64,000 nucleotides of DNA from Lewinella sp. IMCC34191 (GTDB taxonomy: Bacteria > Bacteroidota > Bacteroidia > Chitinophagales > Saprospiraceae). Shown here in pieces: positions 52,001 to 59,953 of this stretch. The position numbers and the translations under genes were made by a program. Every line of letters begins with the position of its first letter. The stretch's first letter is position 1. The DNA lies in assembly GCF_003390935.1 (NCBI RefSeq), contig NZ_QNQZ01000009.1:124001-188000 (forward strand). The letters are read 5' to 3'. Under the pieces are notes generated by a model. The model worked only from the letters and a program-made list of their open reading frames with translations. It was not told the DNA's origin and did no database searches.

Positions 52001-52423
52001 GAAGCGGACCTGCTGGTCGGACTGGTCGAGGCTTTCACCGCGGTCTATTCGCGTACTGACCATCCAGTGCGCACTGGTGATATTGGCATCATCACGCCGT
52101 ACCGGGCCCAGATCGCGTTGATCCGGTCGCGCCTCGCGGAAGCCGGTTTTGCGCCCGACGACTATACGGTAGATACCGTCGAGCGCTACCAGGGAAGCGC
52201 GAAGCGGATCGTCCTGATGTCGCTCTGCACCAACGACGTGCAGCAATTGGACCGCATGGCACAGATCAGCGAGGAAGGCGTAGACCGCAAACTGAACGTC
52301 GCCATGACCCGCGCGCGGGACCATCTAGTATTGGTGGGCTGCCCCGATATTCTGCAAACGAACGACGTATACGCTAAGCTACTCGCACACGTTAGAACCA
52401 CCCCGGTTGACAGTTGTAATTGA
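49004..52423 (+). CDS. Dna2-like nuclease-helicase (PD-(D/E)XK plus UPF1-type SF1B helicase)
   Basis: 1139 residues. N-terminal helical region (1-330), then a PD-(D/E)XK nuclease core (about 340-440): LQGRLDLLQ supplies the metal-binding Asp and SIVELKTSKI the E-x-K pair. A barrel-like stretch follows, then a helicase core from about 700: LLWGPPGTGKTSKML (Walker A), VDEASQILEP (Walker B), GDHRQLPAV, GIITPYRAQI, DTVERYQGSAKRIVLM and KLNVAMTRAR. No C-x-x-C iron-sulfur cluster pattern is visible next to the nuclease. It may process DNA ends or Okazaki flaps; a defence role is possible but has no supporting neighbour. Confidence 0.86.
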   Translation: MDTSPRERALGGHFYGRIRKLMDNGELTPPQRVDAQRRLLLELFERATEADKLHFSTVYARVTYAAHKYGLSRQLIFQERAFRRMRQREMADDLAEPQVRIGYRLLCELTETLFGVDVPEDLQPYLEAAYPKYQQPEVSRHFYQLRVVYLETDVTAQEILVREERRPEMIYRIPYGESELADSPVREAVSILHKISGPFITLNLINAQLRGEDRLYPSQLVIEPDFLVNVTDVAYCFSSGSHYQPWSSLPNRLLPFEKRPPLVRGNIVNTFLDLLVQDPDIRFRDVLPKIFEMQPLELCLFSDAEVRDLVSDLKHHFLTVSRFVRELLTGLDIERDKVMLEPTFLSPAYGLQGRLDLLQSQRDTEEGLTSIVELKTSKIFNPNVHGIRSDNFVQTVLYDLMINQALGKEANVRSYILYSVDYDKPIRYAPAEFNRQMEALSARNQLVGLEMMIAQLGQPSADGEWRDLREQTDALFARIHPSRFKNLGRFTEADHQAVLECYGKLNDLERRYFGAYLGFVAREQRLSKIGEQRTDHLNGLASLWLDERADKVERFELLDGLRFTNYDTDENILTLSRGADDDLLVKFRQGDIVALYGTPEQQARTGDAVHSQIFKSTIVSVANDELLLRPRNRQLNDSAFRRKPFWAVEKDVLDSSFRNHYLGLHLWASSTPEFRQRWLGLAPPHQAAPHPSRVSDELTEEQDHILRKVITAPDYFLLWGPPGTGKTSKMLHHLVRHLLKHSQENVLLVAYTNRAVDEICESIERILADDGSPFRDYLRIGSRLGASEAYKDRLLQVRSQGVTRRKDLLALVKNTRIVVGTVASVGGNNELFKLKAFDRIIVDEASQILEPLLGTLLTRAHRSLLIGDHRQLPAVVQQSDYDTYVGDEKLRTAGVKNLGTSLFERLYLTAKANDWTWAYDQLRHQGRMHREVMAFPALHFYQGALDILPPAIDHHRHQIAELALVAGDNTLQEQISAHRLVFIDAPADRGSADPKINRHEADLLVGLVEAFTAVYSRTDHPVRTGDIGIITPYRAQIALIRSRLAEAGFAPDDYTVDTVERYQGSAKRIVLMSLCTNDVQQLDRMAQISEEGVDRKLNVAMTRARDHLVLVGCPDILQTNDVYAKLLAHVRTTPVDSCN

Positions 52424-52441
52424 AGTTAATAACTTGAGCTC

Positions 52442-53812
52442 ATGACGCTTACTACCCTCCTGATTTACATCGGCATCGCGGCCCTTGCCCTCACTGGCCT
52501 CACCTATGGTGTCCTGCGTGAACGGAAGAATATCGGAATGAGCTTACTGCAAAACTTCGTAGGCGCGCTGTTCCTCTTTTCGGGATACGTCAAGGCGATC
52601 GACCCCCTGGGTACGGCTTACAAGATGGAGCAGTACTTCGCCGAGTTCGAGGCAACGGCGAACGGAGCGGGCGCGGAGTTTCTCGCCCCCATCTTCCCCT
52701 GGCTTAGTGAAATGGCGGCCGGCTTTTCGGTCTTCATGATCGTACTCGAGATCATGCTCGGCCTGATGTTGATCCTCGGAAACAAACCGCGTCTGACCGC
52801 CGGGCTGCTGTTTCCCATTGTAGCCTTCTTTACGGTACTCACGGGTTTCACCTACCTGACCGGCTACGTTCCGTCGGGCGTCAACTTCTTCGCCTTCGGG
52901 GAGTGGGGTCCCTACACCGAAACCAATATGAAGGTCACCGATTGCGGCTGCTTCGGCGACTTCCTCAAACTCGAGCCGCGCGTCAGCTTTCTGAAGGACG
53001 TGGCGCTGCTCATTCCGTCGATCATCTTCTTGCTGGCTCCCGGCAAGATGCACCAGCTGTTTACCACCCGGACGCGGACGCTGGCGGTAGTAGCTACCGG
53101 CGCGATTGCCGTTGTCTACTGCCTGAGCAATTTCATCTGGGACATCCCTGGACAAGACTTCCGTCCCTTCAAGGTCGGTACGGACGTCGCCGCCCGTAAG
53201 CAGGCCGAATCCGACGCCGCCGCGGCCGTCACCGTGCTCGGCTACGAACTGACCAATAAGGAAACCGGAGAGGTCACGAGCATGTCCATGGATGAGTTCC
53301 TGAAAGTTTACAAGGATTACCCCAAGGAAGATTGGGAAATCGAGAACTTCACATCCGAACCGACCCTCGAGGCGACCAAGATCAGCGAGTTTGAAGTTAG
53401 CGACGCCGAGGGCTATGATGTAGTTCCCGACCTGCTTGCCGACCCGGGGTATACCTTTATCATCGTAGCCTACAAACTCAAGGGAGAGGCGGGCGACTGG
53501 GACGAAGATTACCTGGAAGACTGGCGGGAAGATATCCAGCCGGTAGTGGAAAAGGCACGGGCTGCCGGTCATTCCGTGATGGCCATGACGAAGTACGTCG
53601 ACGACGCTACCCTGGATGATTTCAAAAAAACCATCGGGGCGGATTACCCCTTCCACCGGGGAGATGATATCCTCTTGAAGACGATCATCCGCTCCAACCC
53701 GGGCGTCGTTCTCATGAAGCAGGGCGTCATCGTCAATAAATGGCACCACAGCAAGCTACCGGCTTTCGACGAAATCGCGAATCGGGATATTTTGGCCGCT
53801 TCATCGAAGTAG
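52442..53812 (+). CDS. BT_3928 family DoxX/MauE-like membrane protein with thioredoxin-like domain
   Basis: 456 residues. The N-terminal half has about five membrane helices of the DoxX/MauE type (residues 5-25, 68-115, 118-137, 180-205, 212-230) with KVTDCGCFGDFLKL (CGC motif) in a periplasmic loop. The C-terminal part, after about 300, is a thioredoxin-like fold without a CxxC pair (VVPDLLADPGYTFIIVAYKL). The layout matches the Bacteroidota BT_3928 family. The Cys pair may carry electrons; this is inference. It lies 18 bases after the helicase gene. Confidence 0.85.
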   Translation: MTLTTLLIYIGIAALALTGLTYGVLRERKNIGMSLLQNFVGALFLFSGYVKAIDPLGTAYKMEQYFAEFEATANGAGAEFLAPIFPWLSEMAAGFSVFMIVLEIMLGLMLILGNKPRLTAGLLFPIVAFFTVLTGFTYLTGYVPSGVNFFAFGEWGPYTETNMKVTDCGCFGDFLKLEPRVSFLKDVALLIPSIIFLLAPGKMHQLFTTRTRTLAVVATGAIAVVYCLSNFIWDIPGQDFRPFKVGTDVAARKQAESDAAAAVTVLGYELTNKETGEVTSMSMDEFLKVYKDYPKEDWEIENFTSEPTLEATKISEFEVSDAEGYDVVPDLLADPGYTFIIVAYKLKGEAGDWDEDYLEDWREDIQPVVEKARAAGHSVMAMTKYVDDATLDDFKKTIGADYPFHRGDDILLKTIIRSNPGVVLMKQGVIVNKWHHSKLPAFDEIANRDILAASSK

Positions 53813-53887
53813 TCCCCGTTTTTTTCCGTTGCTTTGCGCTGCGCAAGTGGCAGTAACGCCCTGCGCATTTGAAAACCGGACCATTAT

Positions 53888-54799
53888 ATGCTCAGCCGCC
53901 GCAACGTTCGCATCAAGATCATGCAGGTACTCTACGCCGCCCAGCGGCAGGAACGCCATGACCTCAGAGCGATCCGCAGCCATTACGCACTTATGGTAAA
54001 GCGCTCCTTCGAGCTTTATCTGCAGAACCTGCTCATCCTCCAACGCTGCTGCGATTATGCCCGCCAGGACCTGGCCACCCGCAACACGAAGCTGCGTCCC
54101 ACCGCCGAAGACCGCAATTTTCGCGATACCCTGGCCACGAACCCCTCCGTCCGGTCCCTTACGGAAAACAAGGAACTCAGCCAACTCTACGACCGCTACA
54201 AGATCCGGGGTATGGTGGATGCCGACCAGATCAAGCAGCTGTACCGCGATTTCCTGACCACCGATGCCTACGCGACCTACGCGGCACATCCGTCTCCCAG
54301 TCGCGAGGACAACACGAAGATTCTTCTCGCCCTCTTCAAATGGCTACAGAAGCAGGAACTCTTCCAAACCATGGTCGAGGACCATTTCCCCCTCTGGAAC
54401 GAAGACAAAAGCCTCGTCGTCGGCGCCATCAAAAAGACCATCAAGGCTCTTCCCGAGCAGCAGGATTTCTTCCGCGACTACGAGAACACTTCCGAAGCCG
54501 TCAGTGAGTTCGGTGAGGTCCTCTTGCGTTTCGTCGTCGATGCCAACGACCAACTCCTCGAACGCATCAAATCCGTCCTCCAAAACTGGGACGCCGAGCG
54601 CGTAGCCATCATCGACATGATCCTGTTGAAAATGGCCATCGCCGAATTCCTCGAATTCGATTCCATCCCCCCCCAGGTCACCCTCAACGAGTACCTCGAC
54701 ATCTCCAAGCTCTACAGCACCGAAAAAAGCAAGGATTTCCTCAACGGTGTGCTCGACAAACTGCTTAAGGGGCTCCAGGAAGAAGGGTTGGTGAAGTAA
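53888..54799 (+). CDS. nusB: Transcription antitermination factor NusB (long Bacteroidota form)
   Basis: 303 residues, twice the E. coli length. RRNVRIKIMQVLYA at the start and MILLKMAIAEFLEFDSIPPQVTL, EYLDISKLYS, then KDFLNGVLDKLL at the C-terminus are NusB hallmarks. A helical insertion of about 150 residues is usual in Bacteroidota. It binds NusE and boxA RNA for rRNA antitermination. Its stop codon begins a repeat array. Confidence 0.93.
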   Translation: MLSRRNVRIKIMQVLYAAQRQERHDLRAIRSHYALMVKRSFELYLQNLLILQRCCDYARQDLATRNTKLRPTAEDRNFRDTLATNPSVRSLTENKELSQLYDRYKIRGMVDADQIKQLYRDFLTTDAYATYAAHPSPSREDNTKILLALFKWLQKQELFQTMVEDHFPLWNEDKSLVVGAIKKTIKALPEQQDFFRDYENTSEAVSEFGEVLLRFVVDANDQLLERIKSVLQNWDAERVAIIDMILLKMAIAEFLEFDSIPPQVTLNEYLDISKLYSTEKSKDFLNGVLDKLLKGLQEEGLVK

Positions 54800-54934
54800 A
54801 GGCTCGCTAGGCTCGCGGTAGAGGGCTTCGCCGGTAGAGGGCTCCGCCGGTAGAGACTCGCTATCGCTCGCGGTAGAGGGCTGACGCCAGTAGAAGGCTC
54901 CGCCGGTAGAGACTCGCTATTGCTCGCGGTACTA
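54800..54934 (+). repeat. Stop-anchored GGTAGA array downstream of nusB
   Basis: Starts directly after the nusB TAA as AGGCTCGCTAGGCTCGC then GGTAGA, with six GGTAGA-type anchors, alternating short units (GGGCTTCGCC, GGGCTCCGCC) that fold as GGC-N3-GCC mini-hairpins with longer units (GACTCGCTATCGCTCGC). The orientation relative to nusB equals that of the iscX array relative to iscX. Confidence 0.85.
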
Positions 54935-54953
54935 TCCACCTCTCTAGGACCAG

Positions 54954-55323
54954 GCGAGCCTCCACCGCGCAGCCGAAGGCAAGCCTCTACCACGCAGCCG
55001 CCAAGCAAGCCTCCACCGCGCAGCCACCAGGCAAGCATCTACCACTCAGCCACCAGGCAAGCCTCTACCGCGCAGCCGAAGGCAAGCATCTACCGCGCAG
55101 CCACCAGGCAAGCATCTACCACTCAGCCACCAGGCAAGCCTCTACCGCGCAGCCGAAGGCAAGCATCTACCGCGCAGCCGAAGGCAAGCATCTACCGCGC
55201 AGCCGCCAGGCAAGCCTCTACCGCGCAGCCACCAGGCAAGCCTCCACCGCGCAGCCGCCAGGCAAGCCTCTACCGCGCAGCCGCCAGGCAAGCCTCCACC
55301 GCACAGCCGAAGGCAAGCCTCTA
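54954..55323 (-). repeat. Stop-anchored GGTAGA array downstream of arfB (14 units)
   Basis: Fourteen units of 25-26 bases on the plus strand, each like AAGCCTCTACCGCGCAGCC followed by GAAGGC, ACCAGGC or GCCAGGC. Read on the minus strand it starts at the arfB TAG, which is itself part of the repeat anchor (TAGAGGCTTGCC). The minus-strand units contain CC-TTCG-G type loops (GCCTTCGGC) that would form stable hairpins in RNA. Open frames through it are not credible genes. Confidence 0.88.
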
Positions 55324-55722
55324 AAAATCAATCTTCCCCCGTCCCTTCTTAATCTCCCCCCGCCGCTTCTTCCGGTCCAGCCGTTTGCGATTGTTGGCTT
55401 TGAAGGCGCCGGCGCGACGCTTCTTGGGTGGATTGCGGATGCCTCGCTCCAGTAGCTGGCGCATGGCGGCCAGGGCACGCTTGCGGTTGGTGTGCTGGGA
55501 GCGATCGGATTGATCGGTGACCGAGAGGCGTTCCTGGGTGTCGAGGCGGTTGCCGAGGTGGAAGCGGACATTGTCGCGTTCGCGGCGGCTGAGGCCTTGC
55601 GTGTTGCGGAGGTCGAAGACGAGCTCGACCCGACTTTCCGTTTTATTCACGTGCTGGCCGCCGGCTCCGGAGGACCGGCTGGTTCGCATATCGAGTTCCC
55701 GTTCAATTATGTCCCAGTTCAT
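55321..55722 (-). CDS. arfB: Alternative ribosome-rescue factor ArfB (peptidyl-tRNA hydrolase)
   Basis: 133 residues. RTSRSSGAGGQHVNKTES holds the catalytic GGQ loop, and the basic C-terminal tail (RKRLDRKKRRGEIKKGRG) is needed to sit in the mRNA channel of stalled ribosomes. It overlaps the upstream phosphatase gene by 4 bases (ATGA). Confidence 0.95.
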   Translation of the reverse strand: MNWDIIERELDMRTSRSSGAGGQHVNKTESRVELVFDLRNTQGLSRRERDNVRFHLGNRLDTQERLSVTDQSDRSQHTNRKRALAAMRQLLERGIRNPPKKRRAGAFKANNRKRLDRKKRRGEIKKGRGKIDF

Positions 55723-56414
55723 CGGTCAAGGTTGGGGACGAAGGTGAGGGTACGCTCGTCCAGGTTGAAAGCGCAGAGGTGCCCCATGCCGGGCTTGGTG
55801 TGGAAGCAACCGGCGTCGATGTCGAATACGGGATAGGCGCGCCGACGGGGGTGCACCTGTGCCTCTACCTGCACGCGCGCCAGGGGGGTATGCCCATGGA
55901 CGATCTTGCGATCACCCAGCCACTCGTAGTCGATGTAGCGGTACCAGTTGCGGCGATTCAGCATCGCTTTTTTTCCCTTGAGCGGATTCTTGCGCCGAAA
56001 GTTCAGCCCGGCGTGTATGAGGACGTAATCGTCGAGCAGGTAGTAGTAAGGCAGGTTATTCAACCAGTAGACGTGGAGGGGATCGATCTTGCCCTCCGGA
56101 TTGCCCGGACCGATATAGCTCTGGCGGGTCGATTTCGCGCCGGCATTCCGCCACGTGGCGCGGGAGTGTTTATCTCCAATCAATATGGCATCGACCATGT
56201 ACTGATCGTGGTTGCCCCGTAAGCCGTGGATACGGTAGCCCTCTCCCTGCAGCTTGATGATCAGATTCAGCGTTTGGGCGCTACGGGGGCCACGGTCCAC
56301 GAAGTCACCGAGAAGGTACAGATCATCGGTGGTGCTCAAGCTGATTCGGTCCAGTAACGCTTCAAAGGTGCGTAGGCAACCGTGGATATCAGAAATGGCG
56401 ATTCTTCGGGACAT
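55719..56414 (-). CDS. Serine/threonine-type metallophosphoesterase
   Basis: 231 residues, full calcineurin-type motif set: ISDIHGC (D-x-H), LLGDFVDRGP (GDxxDRG), LRGNHDQYM (GNHD), LIHAGLN and IVHGHTP. It resembles bacterial PrpA/PrpE-like protein phosphatases or Ap4A hydrolases. A TTG at 56420 precedes the ATG at 56414, which I chose. Coupled to arfB by a 4-base overlap. Unlike the large 14.8 kb protein, its GNHD is intact. Confidence 0.9.
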   Translation of the reverse strand: MSRRIAISDIHGCLRTFEALLDRISLSTTDDLYLLGDFVDRGPRSAQTLNLIIKLQGEGYRIHGLRGNHDQYMVDAILIGDKHSRATWRNAGAKSTRQSYIGPGNPEGKIDPLHVYWLNNLPYYYLLDDYVLIHAGLNFRRKNPLKGKKAMLNRRNWYRYIDYEWLGDRKIVHGHTPLARVQVEAQVHPRRRAYPVFDIDAGCFHTKPGMGHLCAFNLDERTLTFVPNLDR

Positions 56415-56464
56415 GGGCAAAAAACGAAAGCCGCAAAAGTAGGCTTCCGCACCGATATAATAGC

Positions 56465-56494
56465 AAACGCCCCGACCAGCAACTGGACGGGGCG
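56465..56494 (-). terminator. Terminator downstream of the DUF1573 gene
   Basis: On the minus strand CGCCCCGTCCAG pairs with CTGGTCGGGGCG around a 3-base loop (one T-T mismatch) and is followed by TTTGCTATTAT. It lies 26 bases after the stop. Confidence 0.75.
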
Positions 56495-56519
56495 CTTGAG
56501 CAGTTTATGCAGGTCGGAC

Positions 56520-57029
56520 CTACTGAACGGCATTCGGGTCGGCAACGACCGTACCGTTGAGGGCGATCACGGTCTGAGCGGGATCGGTATTAGCCGTGAT
56601 GGTCACGCGCTGGTTCCGCTGTCCAACTTTATTATTGCTGTCGAAGCGGACGGTGATCTCACCGGTCTCACCCGGAGCGATGGGCGCGGTAGGACGGCTG
56701 GGAACGGTACAACCGCAGCTACCCTTGGCGTCGGAGATGATCAGGGGCTCGTCACCGGTATTCGTGAAGCTGTAGGTATGGGTAATGATCTCTCCTTCGG
56801 TTACCTGTCCGAAGTCGAAAGCGGTTTCCGCAAACTCCATGCCGGTGGTCGGGCCGGAGGGAACGGCTACATTAGCCTGTGCGGGAGCCGCGGCATTGGG
56901 GTTGGCCGGGGTTACGGTCTCGATGTTCTGGCGGGCAGCCTCGCGGACATCGTCATTTCCCTGCTGGCAGGAGAATACGCTGAAGGCCATAAGGACGGCG
57001 GCAAGCAGCGAAAAGCGAGAAGTAAGCAT
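56520..57029 (-). CDS. DUF1573 lipoprotein
   Basis: 169 residues with lipobox AFSVFSC (Cys21), a Pro/Ala-rich linker (about 35-60), and an Ig-like DUF1573 domain (about 62-165) with FAETAFDFGQVTEGEIITHT, FTNTGDEPLIISDAKGSCGC and GETGEITVRF. Function unknown; members are common surface or periplasmic proteins in this phylum. Confidence 0.88.
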   Translation of the reverse strand: MLTSRFSLLAAVLMAFSVFSCQQGNDDVREAARQNIETVTPANPNAAAPAQANVAVPSGPTTGMEFAETAFDFGQVTEGEIITHTYSFTNTGDEPLIISDAKGSCGCTVPSRPTAPIAPGETGEITVRFDSNNKVGQRNQRVTITANTDPAQTVIALNGTVVADPNAVQ

Positions 57030-57130
57030 AAAAAGGAGGTTTTGTGGATCGCAAATATGAAACGTTTAACGTCTGAACGGGCCATCCGGGTGAAACCTTC
57101 TTGTTAACGGCTTGCAAACGATACGCTCGC

Positions 57131-57138
57131 TACCTTGG
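57131..57138 (+). promoter_or_regulatory. -7-like box, TACCTTGG
   Basis: One change from TAnnTTTG; a TTG occurs 17 bases upstream. It lies 18 bases before the HAD gene start at 57157. Confidence 0.4.
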
Positions 57139-57156
57139 CCGCGCAAAGCAGCTTTT

Positions 57157-57834
57157 ATGTATACCTGGCTCCTCTTCGACGCCGACAACACGATCTGGGA
57201 CTTTGACGCCGCCGAGGCCCACGCCCTGGAAAGAACGCTGGTGGAAAGAGATATCGCGTGGTCCGCCGAGATACTCAGCACCTACCAACTGATTAACCGG
57301 GAGGCATGGGACGATTACGAAAAGGGCCGCCTACCAAAGGAACAACTCCGCGATATCCGATTCCAGCGGCTACTGGAACACTACCGGCACGATCACCCGG
57401 CCGAGGAGTTGTCGCTGAGCTACCGGAATTACCTGGCGGCCAGTCACCACCTGTTACCCGGGGCGCTCGAAGTTCTGGATGCAGTCAGCAAAAAATACCG
57501 GCTCGGGCTGATCACGAACGGCCTGCAGGAGGTACAGCGCCCGCGACTGGCTAATACGGGCATTGCCCCCTACTTCGAATTCATCGCAATCAGTGACGAG
57601 CTCGGCGTAGCGAAACCGCATGCCGCCTTTTTTGATCACGCTAACCGGCAAATGGGTAATCCGCCTGCCGGCAGCGTACTCGTCATCGGCGATAACCCGA
57701 ATGCCGATATCCGGGGAGCACTGTCGTACGGCTTCGATGCCTGCTGGCTGCGACACCCCGGTGCGGCCGACCGCCAGAAACTGGGAGAAACCTACCGAAT
57801 CCGGAAAATCAGCGATTTGCTTGAGTACGTATAG
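57157..57834 (+). CDS. yjjG: YjjG-type HAD hydrolase (noncanonical pyrimidine nucleotidase)
   Basis: 225 residues of the HAD subfamily IA. LLFDADNTIWDFD (motif I), LGLITNGLQEVQRPRL (II), VAKPHAAFF (III, Lys) and VIGDNPNADIRGAL (IV). The double Asp and cap match YjjG-like 5'-nucleotidases that remove modified pyrimidine nucleotides. ATG at 57157 chosen; the longer frame to 57112 adds no conserved residues. Confidence 0.87.
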   Translation: MYTWLLFDADNTIWDFDAAEAHALERTLVERDIAWSAEILSTYQLINREAWDDYEKGRLPKEQLRDIRFQRLLEHYRHDHPAEELSLSYRNYLAASHHLLPGALEVLDAVSKKYRLGLITNGLQEVQRPRLANTGIAPYFEFIAISDELGVAKPHAAFFDHANRQMGNPPAGSVLVIGDNPNADIRGALSYGFDACWLRHPGAADRQKLGETYRIRKISDLLEYV

Positions 57835-58221
57835 CGGCGTAACGATTCTCCAGAAGCAGGTAGCGGAGTAGCTGTTGGTTCTGGCATCGTTGAAGATCAG
57901 GGCTAGATAAAATGCGGTATTCAAGGGGGGCCGAAACGTCAGGACCGAAGCCCGCGCATTGCGGAACGGTCGTTTTGCCGGCTTATGCCAGAATGCCCGC
58001 CGATATCATGCAATCGCTGCTTTTTCCGTCCCCGGATACGTTCACTGTACCAACATCCACTGGGTTCGTCTGTTTGTATGACCACGAACCCACCAGCTAA
58101 GCTATACTCCGGCGCTGATCGCGTCCGTTTAGTGACAAAGACCTAACTTGCCCGTAGCCCCACGTCACCTTTCCCGCTTTCGTTCGTCTAATTTACGTTG
58201 CCAGATAAACCCCAATTGACC
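57835..58221. other. Intergenic stretch, no supported gene
   Basis: No RNA gene or credible ORF. Short open frames on both strands lack motifs. A TACGTTG-type box lies at 58194-58200, about 20 bases before the next ATG. Confidence 0.5.
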
Positions 58222-59040
58222 ATGAGCCGTCTCCGACTCGCCATTCTAGATCTCTATAACGGTATCCCCAATCAGGGGATGCGCTGCATCCGGGAAATCG
58301 TAGAACAGTTCAGCGACCTGATCGAATACGAGGTGTTCGACGTCCGCGTCGCGCACCATCTACCCGATCTCTCCTACGACATTTACATCAGTAGCGGAGG
58401 GCCCGGTGACCCGCGCGAGGGCGATGGCACCTGGGAAGGACTTTGGGGAAACTGGTTCGATGAGGTGCTTGCCTATAATGAATCGCATAAGCAAAAGAAG
58501 TTCGTCTTCTTTATCTGCCACAGTTTCCAAATGGCCGTTCATCACCTTGGTATGGCCGAGGTTACCCAGCGCAAAAGCCTCAGTTTCGGCACCTTCCCCA
58601 TGCACATCACCGCGGCGGGGGAAGACGACCCGGTCTTTACGGGATTAACGGACCCCTTCACCGCCGCTGATTTTCGGCGCTTTCAGGTTATTCAGCCCGA
58701 TCCGGAGCGTATGGAGGAGCTGGGCGCTACTATCCTCGCGATTGAAAAGGAACGCCCCCACGTCGACCTGGAGCGGGCAACCATGGCTATCCGGTGGACG
58801 CCCGAGATCGTCGGCACGCAATTCCACCCGGAAGCGGATGCCGACGGGATGCTCGAGCACTTCAGCCGCCCCGACATCAAGGCCGAAGTGATCGCCGAAC
58901 ACGGACGCGAGAAGTGGATCCGGCTGATGGGTGACCTGACCGACCGGGCCAAAATTTCACATACCCACGACTCCGTAATCCCTGGCTTCCTTAACCGGGC
59001 CATCAAGGTATTGGCGCCGCGCGTCGAGGTGGCCGGTTAG
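58222..59040 (+). CDS. Class I glutamine amidotransferase-like protein (GMP-synthase type)
   Basis: 272 residues. YISSGGPGDPREG (GGPG loop), VFFICHSFQMAVHHLG (nucleophile Cys in ICHSFQ) and VGTQFHPEADAD (His, Glu) form the GATase triad. The start ATG at 58222 is chosen over a TTG at 58198. No synthetase partner is adjacent, so the acceptor of the ammonia is unknown. Confidence 0.88.
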   Translation: MSRLRLAILDLYNGIPNQGMRCIREIVEQFSDLIEYEVFDVRVAHHLPDLSYDIYISSGGPGDPREGDGTWEGLWGNWFDEVLAYNESHKQKKFVFFICHSFQMAVHHLGMAEVTQRKSLSFGTFPMHITAAGEDDPVFTGLTDPFTAADFRRFQVIQPDPERMEELGATILAIEKERPHVDLERATMAIRWTPEIVGTQFHPEADADGMLEHFSRPDIKAEVIAEHGREKWIRLMGDLTDRAKISHTHDSVIPGFLNRAIKVLAPRVEVAG

Positions 59041-59101
59041 ACGTGCGCCGGCGGTCGTAGACTATTGGTAGATTAATTGCGGGTACGCATCCCCCTTTGT
59101 T

Positions 59102-59109
59102 TACCTTTA
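59102..59109 (+). promoter_or_regulatory. -7 box, TACCTTTA
   Basis: Seven of eight positions match TAnnTTTG, 4 bases from the ATG at 59114. Confidence 0.4.
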
Positions 59110-59113
59110 GCCT

Positions 59114-59953
59114 ATGAGTTCAAGCACCTTACCTGCCGCCGAATGGGTCCTGGTTACCGGAGGAACGCACGGTATAGGATTATCACTCGCTTTCGAAAGT
59201 CTGCGCCAGGGCATGGGGGTGGTGACGGTCGGCCTGCCCGACGAAAATTTCGCCGAAGCTGTCAACCGGCTGCATTCCGAATCCGCCGATAATATCCGTA
59301 GCCTCGCCCTCGACCTTACCCAGCCCGGATCAGTCGATCGCGTAGTAGACTTCCTGGACGAAGAAGGCATCACAGTCAGTTACCTGATCAACAATGCGGG
59401 TTTTGGCCGGGGCGGGCTCTTCGAGCACACCGACTGGGCCGAGTACCGGACGATGATGACCCTCAATAATCAGGTGATGGTCGAGCTGACCTATCGCCTG
59501 CTTCCCCAACTGCGCAAATGCGGCGGCGGTATCCTTAACCTGAGTAGCATGGAGGCTACCCTCCCCCTACCCTATAAGACCGTCTACACCGGAACCAAAG
59601 CCTTCGTCTATAACTTCTCCCTCGCCCTTCGCGAGGAATTCCGCCACCACGGCGTCAGTGTTACGGTTATCTGTCCGGGGCCGGTCCTGACCAACGCCGA
59701 CGGGCTACGCCGCCTCGAAGCGCAGGGCTACCGCGCCAAGTTACTGGTAACCACCCCCGACGCCATAGCCCCCCGCGCAATCCGCGGCATGTTGGACGGC
59801 AAGGCGGTTATCGTACCCGGCTGGCTTACGCGCGTCCTGATCATGACCAGCTACCTGACGCCACGTCCATTACGGATGCGCATCCTGGAAAAGCTCTTTA
59901 GCCGCTACCGCGATCCGGCCCCTTCGTCGCTCGAACCCCTGGAGGTATCCTGA
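59114..59953 (+). CDS. Short-chain dehydrogenase/reductase
   Basis: 279 residues. VLVTGGTHGIGLSLAF (TGxxxGIG), INNAGFGRGG (NAG), LNLSSMEA (catalytic Ser) and YTGTKAFVYNF (Tyr-x3-Lys) are complete. It resembles ketoacyl or estradiol-type SDRs. It has a membrane-prone C-terminus (LTRVLIMTSYLTPRPL). Its 3' end overlaps the convergent SDR by 49 bases. Confidence 0.85.
   Translation: MSSSTLPAAEWVLVTGGTHGIGLSLAFESLRQGMGVVTVGLPDENFAEAVNRLHSESADNIRSLALDLTQPGSVDRVVDFLDEEGITVSYLINNAGFGRGGLFEHTDWAEYRTMMTLNNQVMVELTYRLLPQLRKCGGGILNLSSMEATLPLPYKTVYTGTKAFVYNFSLALREEFRHHGVSVTVICPGPVLTNADGLRRLEAQGYRAKLLVTTPDAIAPRAIRGMLDGKAVIVPGWLTRVLIMTSYLTPRPLRMRILEKLFSRYRDPAPSSLEPLEVS

Noticed and set aside
54920..55324. 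A 134-residue plus-strand open frame through the arfB-side repeat array
   Set aside because: It is composed only of repeated QASTAQP/PPRSRQAS-type peptides that follow the DNA repeat period, and is antisense to arfB at its end.
57835..58221. Possible remnant coding frame (minus strand, LQRCQNQQLLRYLLLENRY)
   Set aside because: Too short, no family similarity that I can defend, and another frame looks equally plausible.
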